64,000 nucleotides of DNA, from assembly GCF_022829635.1 (NCBI RefSeq), contig NZ_JAKSYO010000163.1, positions 26,090 to 90,089 of the forward strand. Reading direction: 5' to 3'. The position numbers and the translations under genes are program-made. Below, one piece after another: positions 8,986 through 17,043 of this stretch. How positions within the stretch are numbered: the first letter of the stretch is position 1; every line of letters begins with the position of its first letter. Source of the stretch: Methylobacterium sp. E-066 (GTDB lineage: Bacteria > Pseudomonadota > Alphaproteobacteria > Rhizobiales > Beijerinckiaceae). The notes under the pieces are model-generated. The model was not told the DNA's origin, did no database searches, and saw only the letters and a list, made by a program, of their open reading frames with translations.

Positions 8986-9633
8986 TCAAGCCGACTTCGT
9001 CTCGGCCTCGAACCGAGCCAGGGCGGCGGCGTCCGGCGGCAACAGGCTGGCGAGGCTCTCGCCCTTCTCGACTTCGCGCTGAATCCACAGGTCGAGGCGC
9101 TGCTGCTCGACCGCTTCCAGGGCGGCCCGCTCGGCGAGGTCGGCCGGCAGCGCGACGATGCCGCCGGATCCGCAGACCACGATATCGCCGGGATGGATCG
9201 CGGCACCGCCGCAGGACACGGGCTCCTGGGCGCCGACCAGGGCCAGGGTCTCGCTCCCGGCCTCCGGCGCGGACCAGACGGGCAGGCCGACCGTATCCGG
9301 CAGGGCGCCGTCGGTGACGAGACCGGCCACGCCGCGCTGGGCGAGCCGCGCCGCGACGATCGCCCCGAAGGGCAGGGCGAGACCTGAGCCGGCCGCATCG
9401 ATCACAAGGACGGCGCCCTCTGGAACCGCATCGATGGCGGCGGCGAGGTCGCCGGCGGCGTCGTTGCGGGCCGGGATCATCCGCAGCGTGTAGGCGGGGC
9501 CGATGGCGCTGCCGCCGCGACCGGACAGGCCGCGTGGGCTGAACGCCTTCACGCCGGCCCGTGCCAATGCTCGGGCTAGGCTCGCCGGCGTCACGGCGGA
9601 GAGCGCGTCGCGCAGGGTCGGGTCGATCGCCAT
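8986..9633 (-). CDS. RraA-like / HMG-aldolase-like protein
   Basis: 215 residues of the RraA superfamily, with the GPAYTLRMIP and AAIDAVPEGAVLVIDAAG segments, the AAIHPGDIVVCGSGGIVALP barrel part, and a C-terminal helix. Relatives either inhibit RNase E or act as divalent-metal class II aldolases on 4-hydroxy-4-methyl-2-oxoglutarate or oxaloacetate. The usual substrate/metal motif DGxxRD reads DGALPD here, so the conserved Arg is Pro. That makes ordinary aldolase activity doubtful. It is followed 8 bases later by the YdcF-like gene. Confidence 0.78.
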   Translation of the reverse strand: MAIDPTLRDALSAVTPASLARALARAGVKAFSPRGLSGRGGSAIGPAYTLRMIPARNDAAGDLAAAIDAVPEGAVLVIDAAGSGLALPFGAIVAARLAQRGVAGLVTDGALPDTVGLPVWSAPEAGSETLALVGAQEPVSCGGAAIHPGDIVVCGSGGIVALPADLAERAALEAVEQQRLDLWIQREVEKGESLASLLPPDAAALARFEAETKSA

Positions 9634-9723
9634 CAGAAGCTCCGTGGAAGGCTGGCGCCGGACGGATCGGCGAGTCCGCTCAAGGTGGATCGCATGGGCG
9701 CGCCGGCAAGGCCGAGCTCGGAC

Positions 9724-10341
9724 TCAAGCGATCGGTTCGCCGAGCGCCCGGGCCGCCGCGGGCCGGGCGGCGATCCGCTCGTACCAGCGGCGCAGGGCCG
9801 GGCGCTCGACGCGCTCGGTCGGCAGGTTCAGCCAGCGATGCGCTGCGCAGCCGAGCGCGATGTCGGCGATGCCGAAGCTTTGGCCGACCACGTAGTCCCG
9901 GTCGGACAGATGCGCCTCCAGGATCGCCGCGAAGGCCTCCGAGCGCTTCAGCGAGGCGGCGATCACGGCTTGGTCCGGATTCGCCGACCGGTAGAGCTGC
10001 CAGAACGCGTCGCGCATGGCGGGGGTGAAGGAGGTGGCCTGCCAATCGAGCCATTGCTCGATAGGGGCGCGTGCCCGCGGATCGGCCGGCAGCGCGAGGG
10101 CGGGGGCGGTGGCCGCGAGGTAGCGCAGGATGGCGTTCGACTCCCAGAGCACGAACCCGTCCTCCTCGAGGGTCGGGACCAGCCCGTTCGGGTTCTTGGC
10201 GCGGTAGGCGGGATCGTCGACGACGCCGTGTGCGCCGCCGGCCTCGATCCGCTCATAGGCGAGCCCGGCCTCGTCCAGCGCCCAGACCGCTTTCTGCACG
10301 TTCACCGAGGTGAGCCGGCCCCAGAGCTTGCGCATCGTCAC
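9724..10341 (-). CDS. Glutathione S-transferase family protein
   Basis: 205 residues with a thioredoxin-like N-terminal domain (KLWGRLTSVNVQKAVWALDE, then PNGLVPTLEEDGFVLWESNA, where VPTL holds the cis-Pro and ESNA is the GSH gamma-Glu binding motif). An all-helical C-terminal domain contains DRDYVVGQSFGIADIALG (N-capping box). The family conjugates or reduces electrophiles with glutathione. The Ser in RLTSVN is a plausible catalytic residue. The substrate is unknown. It stands 13 bases before epmB on the same strand, possibly in its transcript. Confidence 0.87.
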   Translation of the reverse strand: MTMRKLWGRLTSVNVQKAVWALDEAGLAYERIEAGGAHGVVDDPAYRAKNPNGLVPTLEEDGFVLWESNAILRYLAATAPALALPADPRARAPIEQWLDWQATSFTPAMRDAFWQLYRSANPDQAVIAASLKRSEAFAAILEAHLSDRDYVVGQSFGIADIALGCAAHRWLNLPTERVERPALRRWYERIAARPAAARALGEPIA

Positions 10342-10354
10342 CAGAAAATCTCCG

Positions 10355-11398
10355 TCACGCCTTCGGCGGGTAGGCGTGCTCGCACCCGTTCGGATCGGTC
10401 ACCCGCGTCTCGCCGTCCGAGTCGCGCAGGTACCCGGGTCCGACCGGCACTTTGCCGTGGCCGCCGGGGATGTCGAGCACGTAGGTCGGTTGCGCCAGAC
10501 CGGAGAGGCGGCCGCGCAGGGCGCGCATCAGGTCCTGCCCCTCCGTCAGGCTGGTGCGCAGATGGCCGGTGCCCGGCGCGAGGTCACCGTGATGCAGGTA
10601 GTAGGGCTTGATCCGGTTCTCCACGAAGGCCCGCATCAGCGCCTCCAGGGTCGGCGCGTCGTCGTTGACCCCGCGCAGCAGCACCGACTGGCTGACCATC
10701 GGGATTCCGGCATCGACCAGCCGGGCGCAGGCCGCCCGGGCCGCCGGGGTGAACTCGCGCGGGTGGTTCGCGTGCAGGGCCACGAACACCGCGCGCCCGA
10801 ATGTCTTGAGCGCCAGTACCAGATCGTCGTCGACGAGATCGGGCTTCACCACCGGCACGCGGGTATGGATCCGCATCACCCGGACGTGCTCGATCGCCGC
10901 CAGGCGGTCCGCGATGATTCCGAGCCGCCGGGCCGAGAGCGCGAACGGGTCGCCGCCGGTGAGCACCACCTCCCAGATCCGCGGGTCCCCGGCGATGTAA
11001 GCGAGGGCATCGTCGAGCTCGGCCTCGGTCAGCGAGCCGAGCCCATCCGGCCCGACCATTTCCCGGCGGAAGCAGAAGCGGCAATAGACCGGGCAGATGT
11101 GCAGCGGCTTCAGCAGCACCCGATCCGGATAGCGGTGCACGATCCCTACCACCGGCGCGTGGGCCTCATCGCCGATCGGGTCGGCCCGCTCTTCCGGGGC
11201 GACGACACTTTCCGCGATCCGCGGGACGAACTGGCGGGCGATCGGATCGGCGGGATCATTGAGGTCGATCAGCTCGGCCATATCGGGGGTGACCGAGACG
11301 GCGTAGCGGGCCAGCACGTCGTGTAGAGCGTCCGCCTCGGGGCCGGACAGCAACCCGGCCGCCGCGAGATCGGCGGCGCTGCGCAGGGTGCGATTCAC
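10355..11398 (-). CDS. epmB: EF-P beta-lysylation enzyme, lysine 2,3-aminomutase-like radical SAM protein
   Basis: 347 residues. The radical SAM cluster motif CPVYCRFCF places Cys102, Cys106 and Cys109 in the CX3CX2C spacing, followed by LTGGDPFALS (SAM-binding GGDP) and the PLP/substrate region near PYYLHHGDLAPGTGH. EpmB isomerises (S)-alpha-lysine to (R)-beta-lysine for attachment to elongation factor P. The GTG at 11398 overlaps the epmA stop (GTGA), so the pair is translationally coupled. A long upstream open frame (to 11740) lies inside epmA in another frame and was rejected. efp is divergent on the other side of epmA. Confidence 0.9.
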   Translation of the reverse strand: MNRTLRSAADLAAAGLLSGPEADALHDVLARYAVSVTPDMAELIDLNDPADPIARQFVPRIAESVVAPEERADPIGDEAHAPVVGIVHRYPDRVLLKPLHICPVYCRFCFRREMVGPDGLGSLTEAELDDALAYIAGDPRIWEVVLTGGDPFALSARRLGIIADRLAAIEHVRVMRIHTRVPVVKPDLVDDDLVLALKTFGRAVFVALHANHPREFTPAARAACARLVDAGIPMVSQSVLLRGVNDDAPTLEALMRAFVENRIKPYYLHHGDLAPGTGHLRTSLTEGQDLMRALRGRLSGLAQPTYVLDIPGGHGKVPVGPGYLRDSDGETRVTDPNGCEHAYPPKA

Positions 11399-12450
11399 GG
11401 CAAAGTCTCCGCCACCGGGGTCCAGAGGACGTCGTCGATCCGGTTCGCGCCGCAGGCCAGCATGGCCAAGCGATCGAATCCGAGGGCGATCCCCGAGGCG
11501 TCGGGCATCACCGCCAATGCGTCGAAGAAATCCTCGTCGATCGGGTATTCTTCGCCGTAAACCCGCAGCTTCTCCGCCATCTCCCCTGCGAAGCGCCTGC
11601 GAAGGGAAACCGGATCGGTCAATTCGCCGAAGGCATTGGCGAGCTCGACCCCGCAGGCATAGAGCTCGAACCGTTCCGCCACCCGCGGATCGCCCGGGGC
11701 TGGGCGGGCGAGGGCCGCCTCGCTGATCGGATACTCGCACAGGATCGTCGGCCGACCGATGCCGAGATGCGGCTCGATCCGCGCCACCAGCACCCGGGAA
11801 AACAGATCGGCCCAGGTATCGTCCGGCGCGACCCGCAGGCCGGCTCGGTCCACGGCGGCGGCGAGGCCGTCCCGGTCGGTGTCGCCGGCGGGCGATAGGG
11901 TGGCGAGGAGATCGATGCCGGCAAAGCGATTGAAAGCCTCGGCGAGGGTCAGGCGCTCCGGCTCGGCGAACGGGTCGGTCTCCCGGTCGCGATAGCGGAA
12001 GCGGCCGGTGCCGGCGGTCTCGGCGGCGAGCGCCAGCAGGTCAGCGCAATCGGCCATCAGGTCGGTGTAGGGCACCCCGGCCCGGTACCATTCCAGCATG
12101 GTGAATTCCGGATGGTGCAGCGGACCGCGCTCGCGGTTGCGGAACACCCGGGCGACGCTGAGGAGCCGGGTCTCTCCGGCCGCCATCAGCTTCTTGCAGG
12201 CGAATTCCGGCGAGGTGTGCAGGTAGAGCGGCGTCCGGGCGCCGCTGGCGCCGATCGCCTCGGTGGCGAAGGCCGAGAGATGCGCCTCGTTGCCCGGCGA
12301 GACCTGCAGGCAGGCAGTCTCGGCCTCGACGAAGTCGCGCGCGGCGAACCAGGCCCGGAACGCGGCCAGGATGCGGTTACGCAGCAGGAGCCGCGGCCGC
12401 CGGTCGGCGTGGCGATCGGGCGACCACCAGGGGGAGGGGACACTGCTCAA
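11395..12450 (-). CDS. epmA: EF-P--(R)-beta-lysine ligase (lysyl-tRNA synthetase paralogue)
   Basis: 351 residues of a class II LysRS catalytic core without the anticodon domain, which is the EpmA/GenX/PoxA architecture. Motif 2 (VFRNRERGPLHHPEFTMLEW) is near 102-121 and motif 3 (GIALGFDRLAML) near the C-terminus. The enzyme adenylates beta-lysine and transfers it to a lysine of EF-P. The family start (SSVPSPWWSPDRHADRRP) requires a TTG at 12450. This TTG overlaps, as TTGA, the stop of a 26-codon ORF starting at 12527. The only in-frame ATG, at 12594, would add 48 residues unlike the family. Confidence 0.88.
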   Translation of the reverse strand: MSSVPSPWWSPDRHADRRPRLLLRNRILAAFRAWFAARDFVEAETACLQVSPGNEAHLSAFATEAIGASGARTPLYLHTSPEFACKKLMAAGETRLLSVARVFRNRERGPLHHPEFTMLEWYRAGVPYTDLMADCADLLALAAETAGTGRFRYRDRETDPFAEPERLTLAEAFNRFAGIDLLATLSPAGDTDRDGLAAAVDRAGLRVAPDDTWADLFSRVLVARIEPHLGIGRPTILCEYPISEAALARPAPGDPRVAERFELYACGVELANAFGELTDPVSLRRRFAGEMAEKLRVYGEEYPIDEDFFDALAVMPDASGIALGFDRLAMLACGANRIDDVLWTPVAETLP

Positions 12451-12527
12451 AGCCCGGCTCCCGAGCGGCCGAGCGCGACCCGACGGGGGCGGCGTCGGGC
12501 GGGCAAGGTGATCCTGAGCGTTGTCAT
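12447..12527 (-). CDS. Possible 26-residue leader ORF coupled to epmA
   Basis: An ATG at 12527 opens a frame reading MTTLRITLPARRRPRRVALG and six more residues. It ends in a TGA that overlaps the TTG start of epmA. The peptide is very basic (Arg-rich) and contains RRRP. Its role, if real, would be to deliver ribosomes to the weak TTG start. There is no independent evidence of translation. Confidence 0.3.
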   Translation of the reverse strand: MTTLRITLPARRRPRRVALGRSGAGL

Positions 12528-12729
12528 CGCGCGATCCTGACAGGCTCTCGGTCGGGAGAGGGCTGGTTCCGGTTCCCCCGAGCGGCCTCGGCACGGTTTC
12601 AAACCCACGCGCCCCGGTTGATGGCCGCCGGCTGGCAACGGCGTCGCAGATGCGATAGTGGCGGGGCCTAGATCCAGTGCACGCGCTTGGCGTGTGCCGA
12701 CCCGCCTTGTCAATGCAGGACCTAATTCC

Positions 12730-13296
12730 GTGAAGGTGATCGCCTCAACGCTCCGTAAGGGCAACGTCGTCGAGAAGGACGGCAAGCTCTACGTGATCCT
12801 GTTCGCCGAGAACATCCACCCCGGCAAGGGCACCCCGGTGACCCAGCTCGACATGCGCCGCATCACGGACGGCGTGAAGGTGTCCGAGCGCTACCGCACA
12901 ACCGAGCAGGTCGAGCGGGCCTTCGTGGAGGATCGCGAGCACACCTTCCTGTACAGCGATGCCGAAGGGTTCCACTTCATGAATCCCGAGAGCTACGAGC
13001 AGGTCGCGGTGCCGGCCGATGTGGTCGGTGACGCCGCCCCCTACCTCCAGGAGGGCATGGTCGTGATGCTGGCGAGCCACAACGACGTGCCGCTGACCAT
13101 CGAGCTGCCGCAGCGCGTGACGCTGGAGGTCATGGAGACCGAACCGGTGCTCAAGGGCCAGACCGCGTCGTCGTCCTACAAGCCGGCCACGCTCTCGAAC
13201 GGCGTGCGCACCACCGTCCCCCCGCACATCGCCGCCGGCACCCGGGTGGTCGTGATGACGGCGGACGGCGCCTACGTCGAGCGCGCCAAGGATTGA
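12730..13296 (+). CDS. efp: Translation elongation factor P
   Basis: 188 residues, full EF-P length with three beta-barrel domains. The exposed loop HPGKGTPV carries Lys33, equivalent to the beta-lysylated Lys34 of E. coli EF-P, which fits the presence of epmA and epmB next door. EF-P binds between the P and E sites and relieves stalling at polyproline. The GTG at 12730 gives the normal N-terminus (KVIASTLRKGNVV). The frame is open upstream to 12658 but lacks family similarity. It is divergent from epmA-epmB across a 279-base gap. Confidence 0.95.
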   Translation: MKVIASTLRKGNVVEKDGKLYVILFAENIHPGKGTPVTQLDMRRITDGVKVSERYRTTEQVERAFVEDREHTFLYSDAEGFHFMNPESYEQVAVPADVVGDAAPYLQEGMVVMLASHNDVPLTIELPQRVTLEVMETEPVLKGQTASSSYKPATLSNGVRTTVPPHIAAGTRVVVMTADGAYVERAKD

Positions 13297-13357
13297 TTTT
13301 TTGGGGGGCTCGCCGCGGGACGACGGTTACGCTGCAGTGCTCCCCAATCCTACCCGC

Positions 13358-13473
13358 GCCCTCATCCTGAGGTGCCGGAGCGAAGCGAAGGCCTCGAAGG
13401 AGGCCTCCAGAGATCGCGAGCAGACTGAAGACCTCCTTCGAGGCTCGCTGCGCTCGCACCTCAGGATGAGGGC
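13358..13473. repeat. Family A inverted-repeat element, copy 1
   Basis: The ends form a perfect 17-bp inverted repeat (GCCCTCATCCTGAGGTG and its complement). Inside are the conserved blocks CGAAGCGAAGGCCTCGAAGG and its partial mirror CTCCTTCGAGGC. It lies between the convergent efp and DUF1624 genes. Related copies are at 37365, 44995 and 48399, all intergenic. It is a REP/ERIC-like long hairpin, non-coding; mobility cannot be shown. Confidence 0.8.
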
Positions 13474-13500
13474 GTGGGTGGGAGAAGCCGACCCATCACC

Positions 13501-14487
13501 TCACCGCCGCACCCGAGGCGCCGCCTCGAGCGCCCCGTAGCATCCCTGCGACAGGGCTTGCGCCCGCAGCCGCTCCTCCGGGCTGAACGGCCGGCCATCC
13601 TCCCGGAACAGATCCTCCTTGAGCAACGCGTCGGAGGTGCAGCGGGCGGCGATGCGGCAGAGCGGCGGCTCGCCGCCGGTGCGGGTGCAGATCGTCACGT
13701 AATCGGTCCGGAACGCCCGCAGGCCGGCAAGCGGGTTCGGGCCGGTCAGGGTGACGAGCCCGGTGATCAGCCCGAGCAGCACCGGCTGGTGGACGAGATA
13801 CACCACGAGGCTGTGGCGCCCCGCGAAGGTCGCGACGCGGCCGAGCGCCGAGCGCGGCGTCCAGGCGCCGAGGCGTGATTGCGCCAGCAGCGGAAGCCCG
13901 AGGCGCCCGAGGACGATCCCGGTGAGGACGAACCCGAACCACGGGAACAGCGGCACGTAGTCGTTGGTCCGCGGCGTCCCGGAACCGAGGCCGAGGAAAT
14001 ACAGGATCGGCGCATCGAGCACCGGCACGCGCACCAGAAGCGGCGCCGCAAAGACCGCCGCCGCGGCCAGCGCCGTCACGGGCACCGGCAGGAACAGGAA
14101 CGGCAGGCCCAGGACGCTCGCCACGGCGATGCAGTGCAGGATCCCGAAGAACACGTAGGCGTCCGGGAAGGCCAGCCAGGTTCCGAGGGTGACGAGGAAC
14201 GCCGCCCCGCCGATCCGGGCGAGCCGCATCAGGGTCGGCCGCAGGCGGAGGCCGCGGCCGTTCATCAGCACCAGCCCGACCCCGACCAGCATCAGGAACG
14301 TGCCGGCGATCGCCTCGGCCGCCCGGTGACCGGCCGGCGTCAGGGCGTAGTTCTCGGCCGTCAGCCGCAGATATCCGAGGTCCCAGAGCGTGTGGTAGCT
14401 CGCCATCGCCAGGAGCGCTGCCGCCCGCACGGCGTCGATGATCGGCAAGCGGCGTTGCGCGGCGGGGCGGTGTGCGTCGGTTTGCAT
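13501..14487 (-). CDS. DUF1624 membrane protein (heparan-alpha-glucosaminide N-acetyltransferase-like)
   Basis: 328 residues with about seven hydrophobic segments. It begins with the family pattern RRLPIIDAVRAAALLAMASY, including the conserved D and the YH pair after it, and contains WLAFPDAYVFFGILHCIAVA, where the FGILH motif is the hallmark of the family. Bacterial members are predicted inner-membrane acyltransferases that modify sugars in the envelope; the acceptor is unknown. The ATG at 14487 is preferred over an upstream extension of 82 codons. After the last helix there is a Cys-rich tail of about 60 residues (CTRTGGEPPLCRIAARC) that is unusual for the family. Confidence 0.75.
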   Translation of the reverse strand: MQTDAHRPAAQRRLPIIDAVRAAALLAMASYHTLWDLGYLRLTAENYALTPAGHRAAEAIAGTFLMLVGVGLVLMNGRGLRLRPTLMRLARIGGAAFLVTLGTWLAFPDAYVFFGILHCIAVASVLGLPFLFLPVPVTALAAAAVFAAPLLVRVPVLDAPILYFLGLGSGTPRTNDYVPLFPWFGFVLTGIVLGRLGLPLLAQSRLGAWTPRSALGRVATFAGRHSLVVYLVHQPVLLGLITGLVTLTGPNPLAGLRAFRTDYVTICTRTGGEPPLCRIAARCTSDALLKEDLFREDGRPFSPEERLRAQALSQGCYGALEAAPRVRR

Positions 14488-14837
14488 AGCCGGTGGCTCA
14501 AACCACGCCGGCGCCCAGGATGCCACCATCGAGAGTTTCGCGACGCCGGCCCCTTTTGCCGCTCCGATACCCTCTCGAAAACGTGAAGTGGCCTGCCCGC
14601 CCTTCGCGAAAACTCGGCTGGACAGGGTCACGAAGGGGATCCAGACGGCTCGATCGGCGTGAAAACGCATTCCCCGGCCGGGGCTGCGACCGATCGACTG
14701 TTGCGGGCCTGCCTCCCCCGGGCAAGATTGCAACTCGGCAAAGCTCCTGTGCCGGTCATATGGGCTTTCCGGGCGTCAGGACTTCGTTAATCTTGCCGTG
14801 AGAGCGCGCGGCGTGATTCGGTGTAGGTTGCTCGGCC
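14488..14837. other. 350-base gap between divergent genes
   Basis: It separates the divergent DUF1624 and twin cold-shock genes, so it must hold promoters and 5' leaders for both. The last 80 bases before the cold-shock start are relatively AT-rich and contain CTTCGTTAATCTTGCC. I see no RNA gene, repeat or clear hairpin with a U-tract. Confidence 0.5.
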
Positions 14838-15443
14838 ATGTCTGACGAACGCGGATCCGGGCCGGAAAACCCCAATCGGATCGAGGACGCCCGGGCCGCC
14901 GAGGCGGTGCAGGGTGAGGACGAGGCGCTCGACCTCGTCGAGGTCTCCGGCCGCATCAAGTGGTTCGACGTGTCGAAGGGCTTCGGCTTCATCGTGCCCG
15001 ATGACGGCGCCCCCGATATCCTGCTGCACGTCACCTGCCTGCGGCGGGACGGTTTCCAGGGCGCCAGCGAAGGCGCCCGTATCGTTGTTGAGGCGGTGGA
15101 GCGTCCGCGCGGTTGGCAGGCGTTCCGGGTGATCTCCCTCGACCAATCGGCGGCCGTGCACCCCTCCGAGATGCCGATGCCGCGCACCCATGTCTCGGTC
15201 ACGCCGACGAGCGGGCTGGAGACGGCGGTGGTGAAATGGTTCAACCGGCTGCGCGGCTTCGGCTTCCTCACCCGCGGCGATGGCACGCCCGACATCTTCG
15301 TGCACATGGAGACTCTGCGCCGCTACGGCATCGCGGAGCTGAAGCCCGGGGATGCGGTGCTGGTGCGCTATGGGGACGGCTCCAAGGGTGTGATGGCGGC
15401 CGAGATCCGCCTGATCGACGGAGCGCTTCCGACCTCGCACTGA
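14838..15443 (+). CDS. Twin cold-shock-domain protein
   Basis: 201 residues with two CSDs. The first (about 38-102) has GRIKWFDVSKGFGFIVPDDG and ILLHVT; the second (about 128-195) has VVKWFNRLRGFGFLTRGDG and IFVHMETL. These correspond to the RNP1 (KGFGFI) and RNP2 (VFVH) nucleic-acid-binding motifs. The N-terminal 35 residues are acidic. Two-domain CSPs of this kind are characteristic of alphaproteobacteria and act as RNA chaperones in growth-phase or stress adaptation. In the second domain Arg-Leu-Arg replaces the usual Lys-Gly approach to RNP1, so the two domains may differ in affinity. Confidence 0.9.
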   Translation: MSDERGSGPENPNRIEDARAAEAVQGEDEALDLVEVSGRIKWFDVSKGFGFIVPDDGAPDILLHVTCLRRDGFQGASEGARIVVEAVERPRGWQAFRVISLDQSAAVHPSEMPMPRTHVSVTPTSGLETAVVKWFNRLRGFGFLTRGDGTPDIFVHMETLRRYGIAELKPGDAVLVRYGDGSKGVMAAEIRLIDGALPTSH

Positions 15444-15507
15444 CGGCACGGTCCGGACGCGCTATCTGACACCGCCCGTACCCGCGTTTCCCGAGAGGCA
15501 TGTGCCT

Positions 15508-16002
15508 GTGAAAGCCCTTTCCCGCGTCGCGCAGGCGACCGCCGTCGCCTGTCTGGTCCTGGCTGCACCGGCCGCCCTTCGTTCCGTCTCCGCGCAGAGC
15601 CCGGCACGGGAGAGCCAGGCCAAGACCGAGCCGCTGAGCATCGTCACCAAGGCCGGCCCGAAGCGGTTCGATGTCGAGGTCATGCGCGACGATGCCGGCC
15701 GCTCCCGGGGCCTGATGTTCCGCCGGCACATGGCCGCCGATCACGGCATGCTGTTCGATTTCGAGCGTACCGAACCCGTGACCATGTGGATGAAGAACAC
15801 CTATCTGCCGCTCGACATGCTGTTCATCCGTCCGGACGGCATCGTCAGCCGGGTCGCGGCCGATACCGAGCCGCTGTCGACCGCGATCATCCCGTCCGGA
15901 AGCCCGGTCTCGGCCGTCCTCGAACTCAATGCCGGTACGGCAGCCAAGCTCGGGATCCAGGCCGGCGACCGTGTCGAGCACCCATTGTTCAAGAGCCGAT
16001 GA
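15508..16002 (+). CDS. DUF192 family exported protein
   Basis: 164 residues. A signal peptide (MKALSRVAQATAVACLVLAA, cleavage near SVSA) precedes a DUF192 domain with GLMFRRHMAADHGMLFDFE and TMWMKNTYLPLDMLFI, the two conserved blocks. The family is a small beta-barrel of unknown function common in proteobacteria. The GTG at 15508 has GAGAGG about 9 nt upstream; the GTG at 15502 is only 3 nt from the same site. It follows the cold-shock gene on the same strand after 64 bases. Confidence 0.82.
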   Translation: MKALSRVAQATAVACLVLAAPAALRSVSAQSPARESQAKTEPLSIVTKAGPKRFDVEVMRDDAGRSRGLMFRRHMAADHGMLFDFERTEPVTMWMKNTYLPLDMLFIRPDGIVSRVAADTEPLSTAIIPSGSPVSAVLELNAGTAAKLGIQAGDRVEHPLFKSR

Positions 16003-16121
16003 ATCGGAACGGACTTTTGCGAACGCAGCGGGAACAATCGCCTTGACCGCTGCGATGTTCCGCGCCAATGTTCCGGCATTGTTCCGGTGCTTCGGAATGC
16101 CGGCACAGCGCGGAGGACCCG

Positions 16122-16526
16122 ATGAGCGACGTGGCCGATGCCGAACTGTTCGGCAACGACGATTGGTCGGTGAACGCGGACGGGCTTGAGCACCGCGGCA
16201 CCGGCTATTTCATCAGCCGGGATGCCGTGGCTGCGCGGCGGGCCGAGGGTCTGTGGGACTGGCCGCTGCAGATGGCCGAGAAGAGCTGGTGCCGGCCGAG
16301 CCTGTTCCGCGAGGCGTTCCTGGGCGCCCTGGAGCTGTTCGGGATCGCCCGCGATGCCGGCCTGAACCGCTCCTTCGCCTTGGGCTACGGCATCCGGGCC
16401 GTGGAGGCGCGGGCTTCGGACACCTTCGTCACCTTGGCCGATGTGCTCAAGCCCCGCGCCCTCCCGGAGACGGTCCGCGTCGCCGCCCCGCGCCCGGCCC
16501 GTGCGCTCGTTGCAGCAGGGGGCTGA
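16122..16526 (+). CDS. Conserved hypothetical protein (134 aa)
   Basis: A soluble protein with the motif RGTGYFISRDAVAARRAEGL, then LWDWPLQMAEKSWC. No signal peptide or membrane segment. The ATG at 16122 has GGAGGACC 4 nt upstream. I recognise no named domain. The Trp-rich centre suggests a compact fold rather than a disordered tail. It is followed by a 517-base non-coding stretch with family C repeats. Confidence 0.7.
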   Translation: MSDVADAELFGNDDWSVNADGLEHRGTGYFISRDAVAARRAEGLWDWPLQMAEKSWCRPSLFREAFLGALELFGIARDAGLNRSFALGYGIRAVEARASDTFVTLADVLKPRALPETVRVAAPRPARALVAAGG

Positions 16527-17043
16527 AGCCTACGGGCTACATAAGTTTGAGGCGCACGCGCTGTTGCAGGCTGCGTCAGGCTCCCTCTCCCGCACGGGCA
16601 ACGAGGGTCACACATCGTAGCCGGATGGAAGCAACGGCCGGACCCAGGCGCGTCTCCCTCCCCCCTCTGCGGGGGAGGGTGGGCCGGCCGTGAGGCCGGG
16701 TCGGGAGAGGGGAACCCGGCCTCAGAAACGGGCGCGACCTTCATGAGGACCGGACCCGACTTCTGCACCGTTGCTCCCCTCTCCCGACCCCCTCCGGGGG
16801 CCACCCTCCCCCGCAAAGGGGGGAGGGAGCCCGCGTGTCTGCCTCGAAAGGGACTTCTCTTCCCGCCGACGACAGTCCGAATTGCGAAGTGTGAATCCGC
16901 TAGACCGCACGGGAGAGTGAACCCGCGCCTTCTGCGCCCACGGTACGATCGAAACCTGCGTACCCCGTATGAGCCCAAGGCTCCGGGTGCATTTGACCGC
17001 GGCCATGCCCGCCGGATAGCCCTCTTGGCGGGAACGCGGAGCG
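16527..17043. other. 517-base gap holding the family C inverted repeat
   Basis: No credible gene. The gap contains a large imperfect inverted repeat (arms 16655-16713 and 16775-16828) rich in C and G runs, listed separately, and further upstream a CTCCCGCACGGG stretch like part of family B. The last 200 bases before the hydrolase gene carry no recognised signal. Confidence 0.6.
16655..16828. repeat. Family C long inverted repeat
   Basis: Left arm 16655-16713 and right arm 16775-16828 are reverse complements over most of their length: TCCCTCCCCCCTCTGCGGGG on the left matches CCCCGCAAAGGGGGGAGGGA on the right, and GGTCGGGAGAGGGGA matches TCCCCTCTCCCGACC. The 61-base centre is unpaired. It can fold into a very stable hairpin between two same-strand genes, and it differs in sequence from families A, B and D. 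Confidence 0.7.

Noticed and set aside
13358..13473. CRISPR array or transposon in the family A repeat
   Set aside because: There is only one pair of inverted ends, no regularly spaced direct repeats, no spacers and no transposase.
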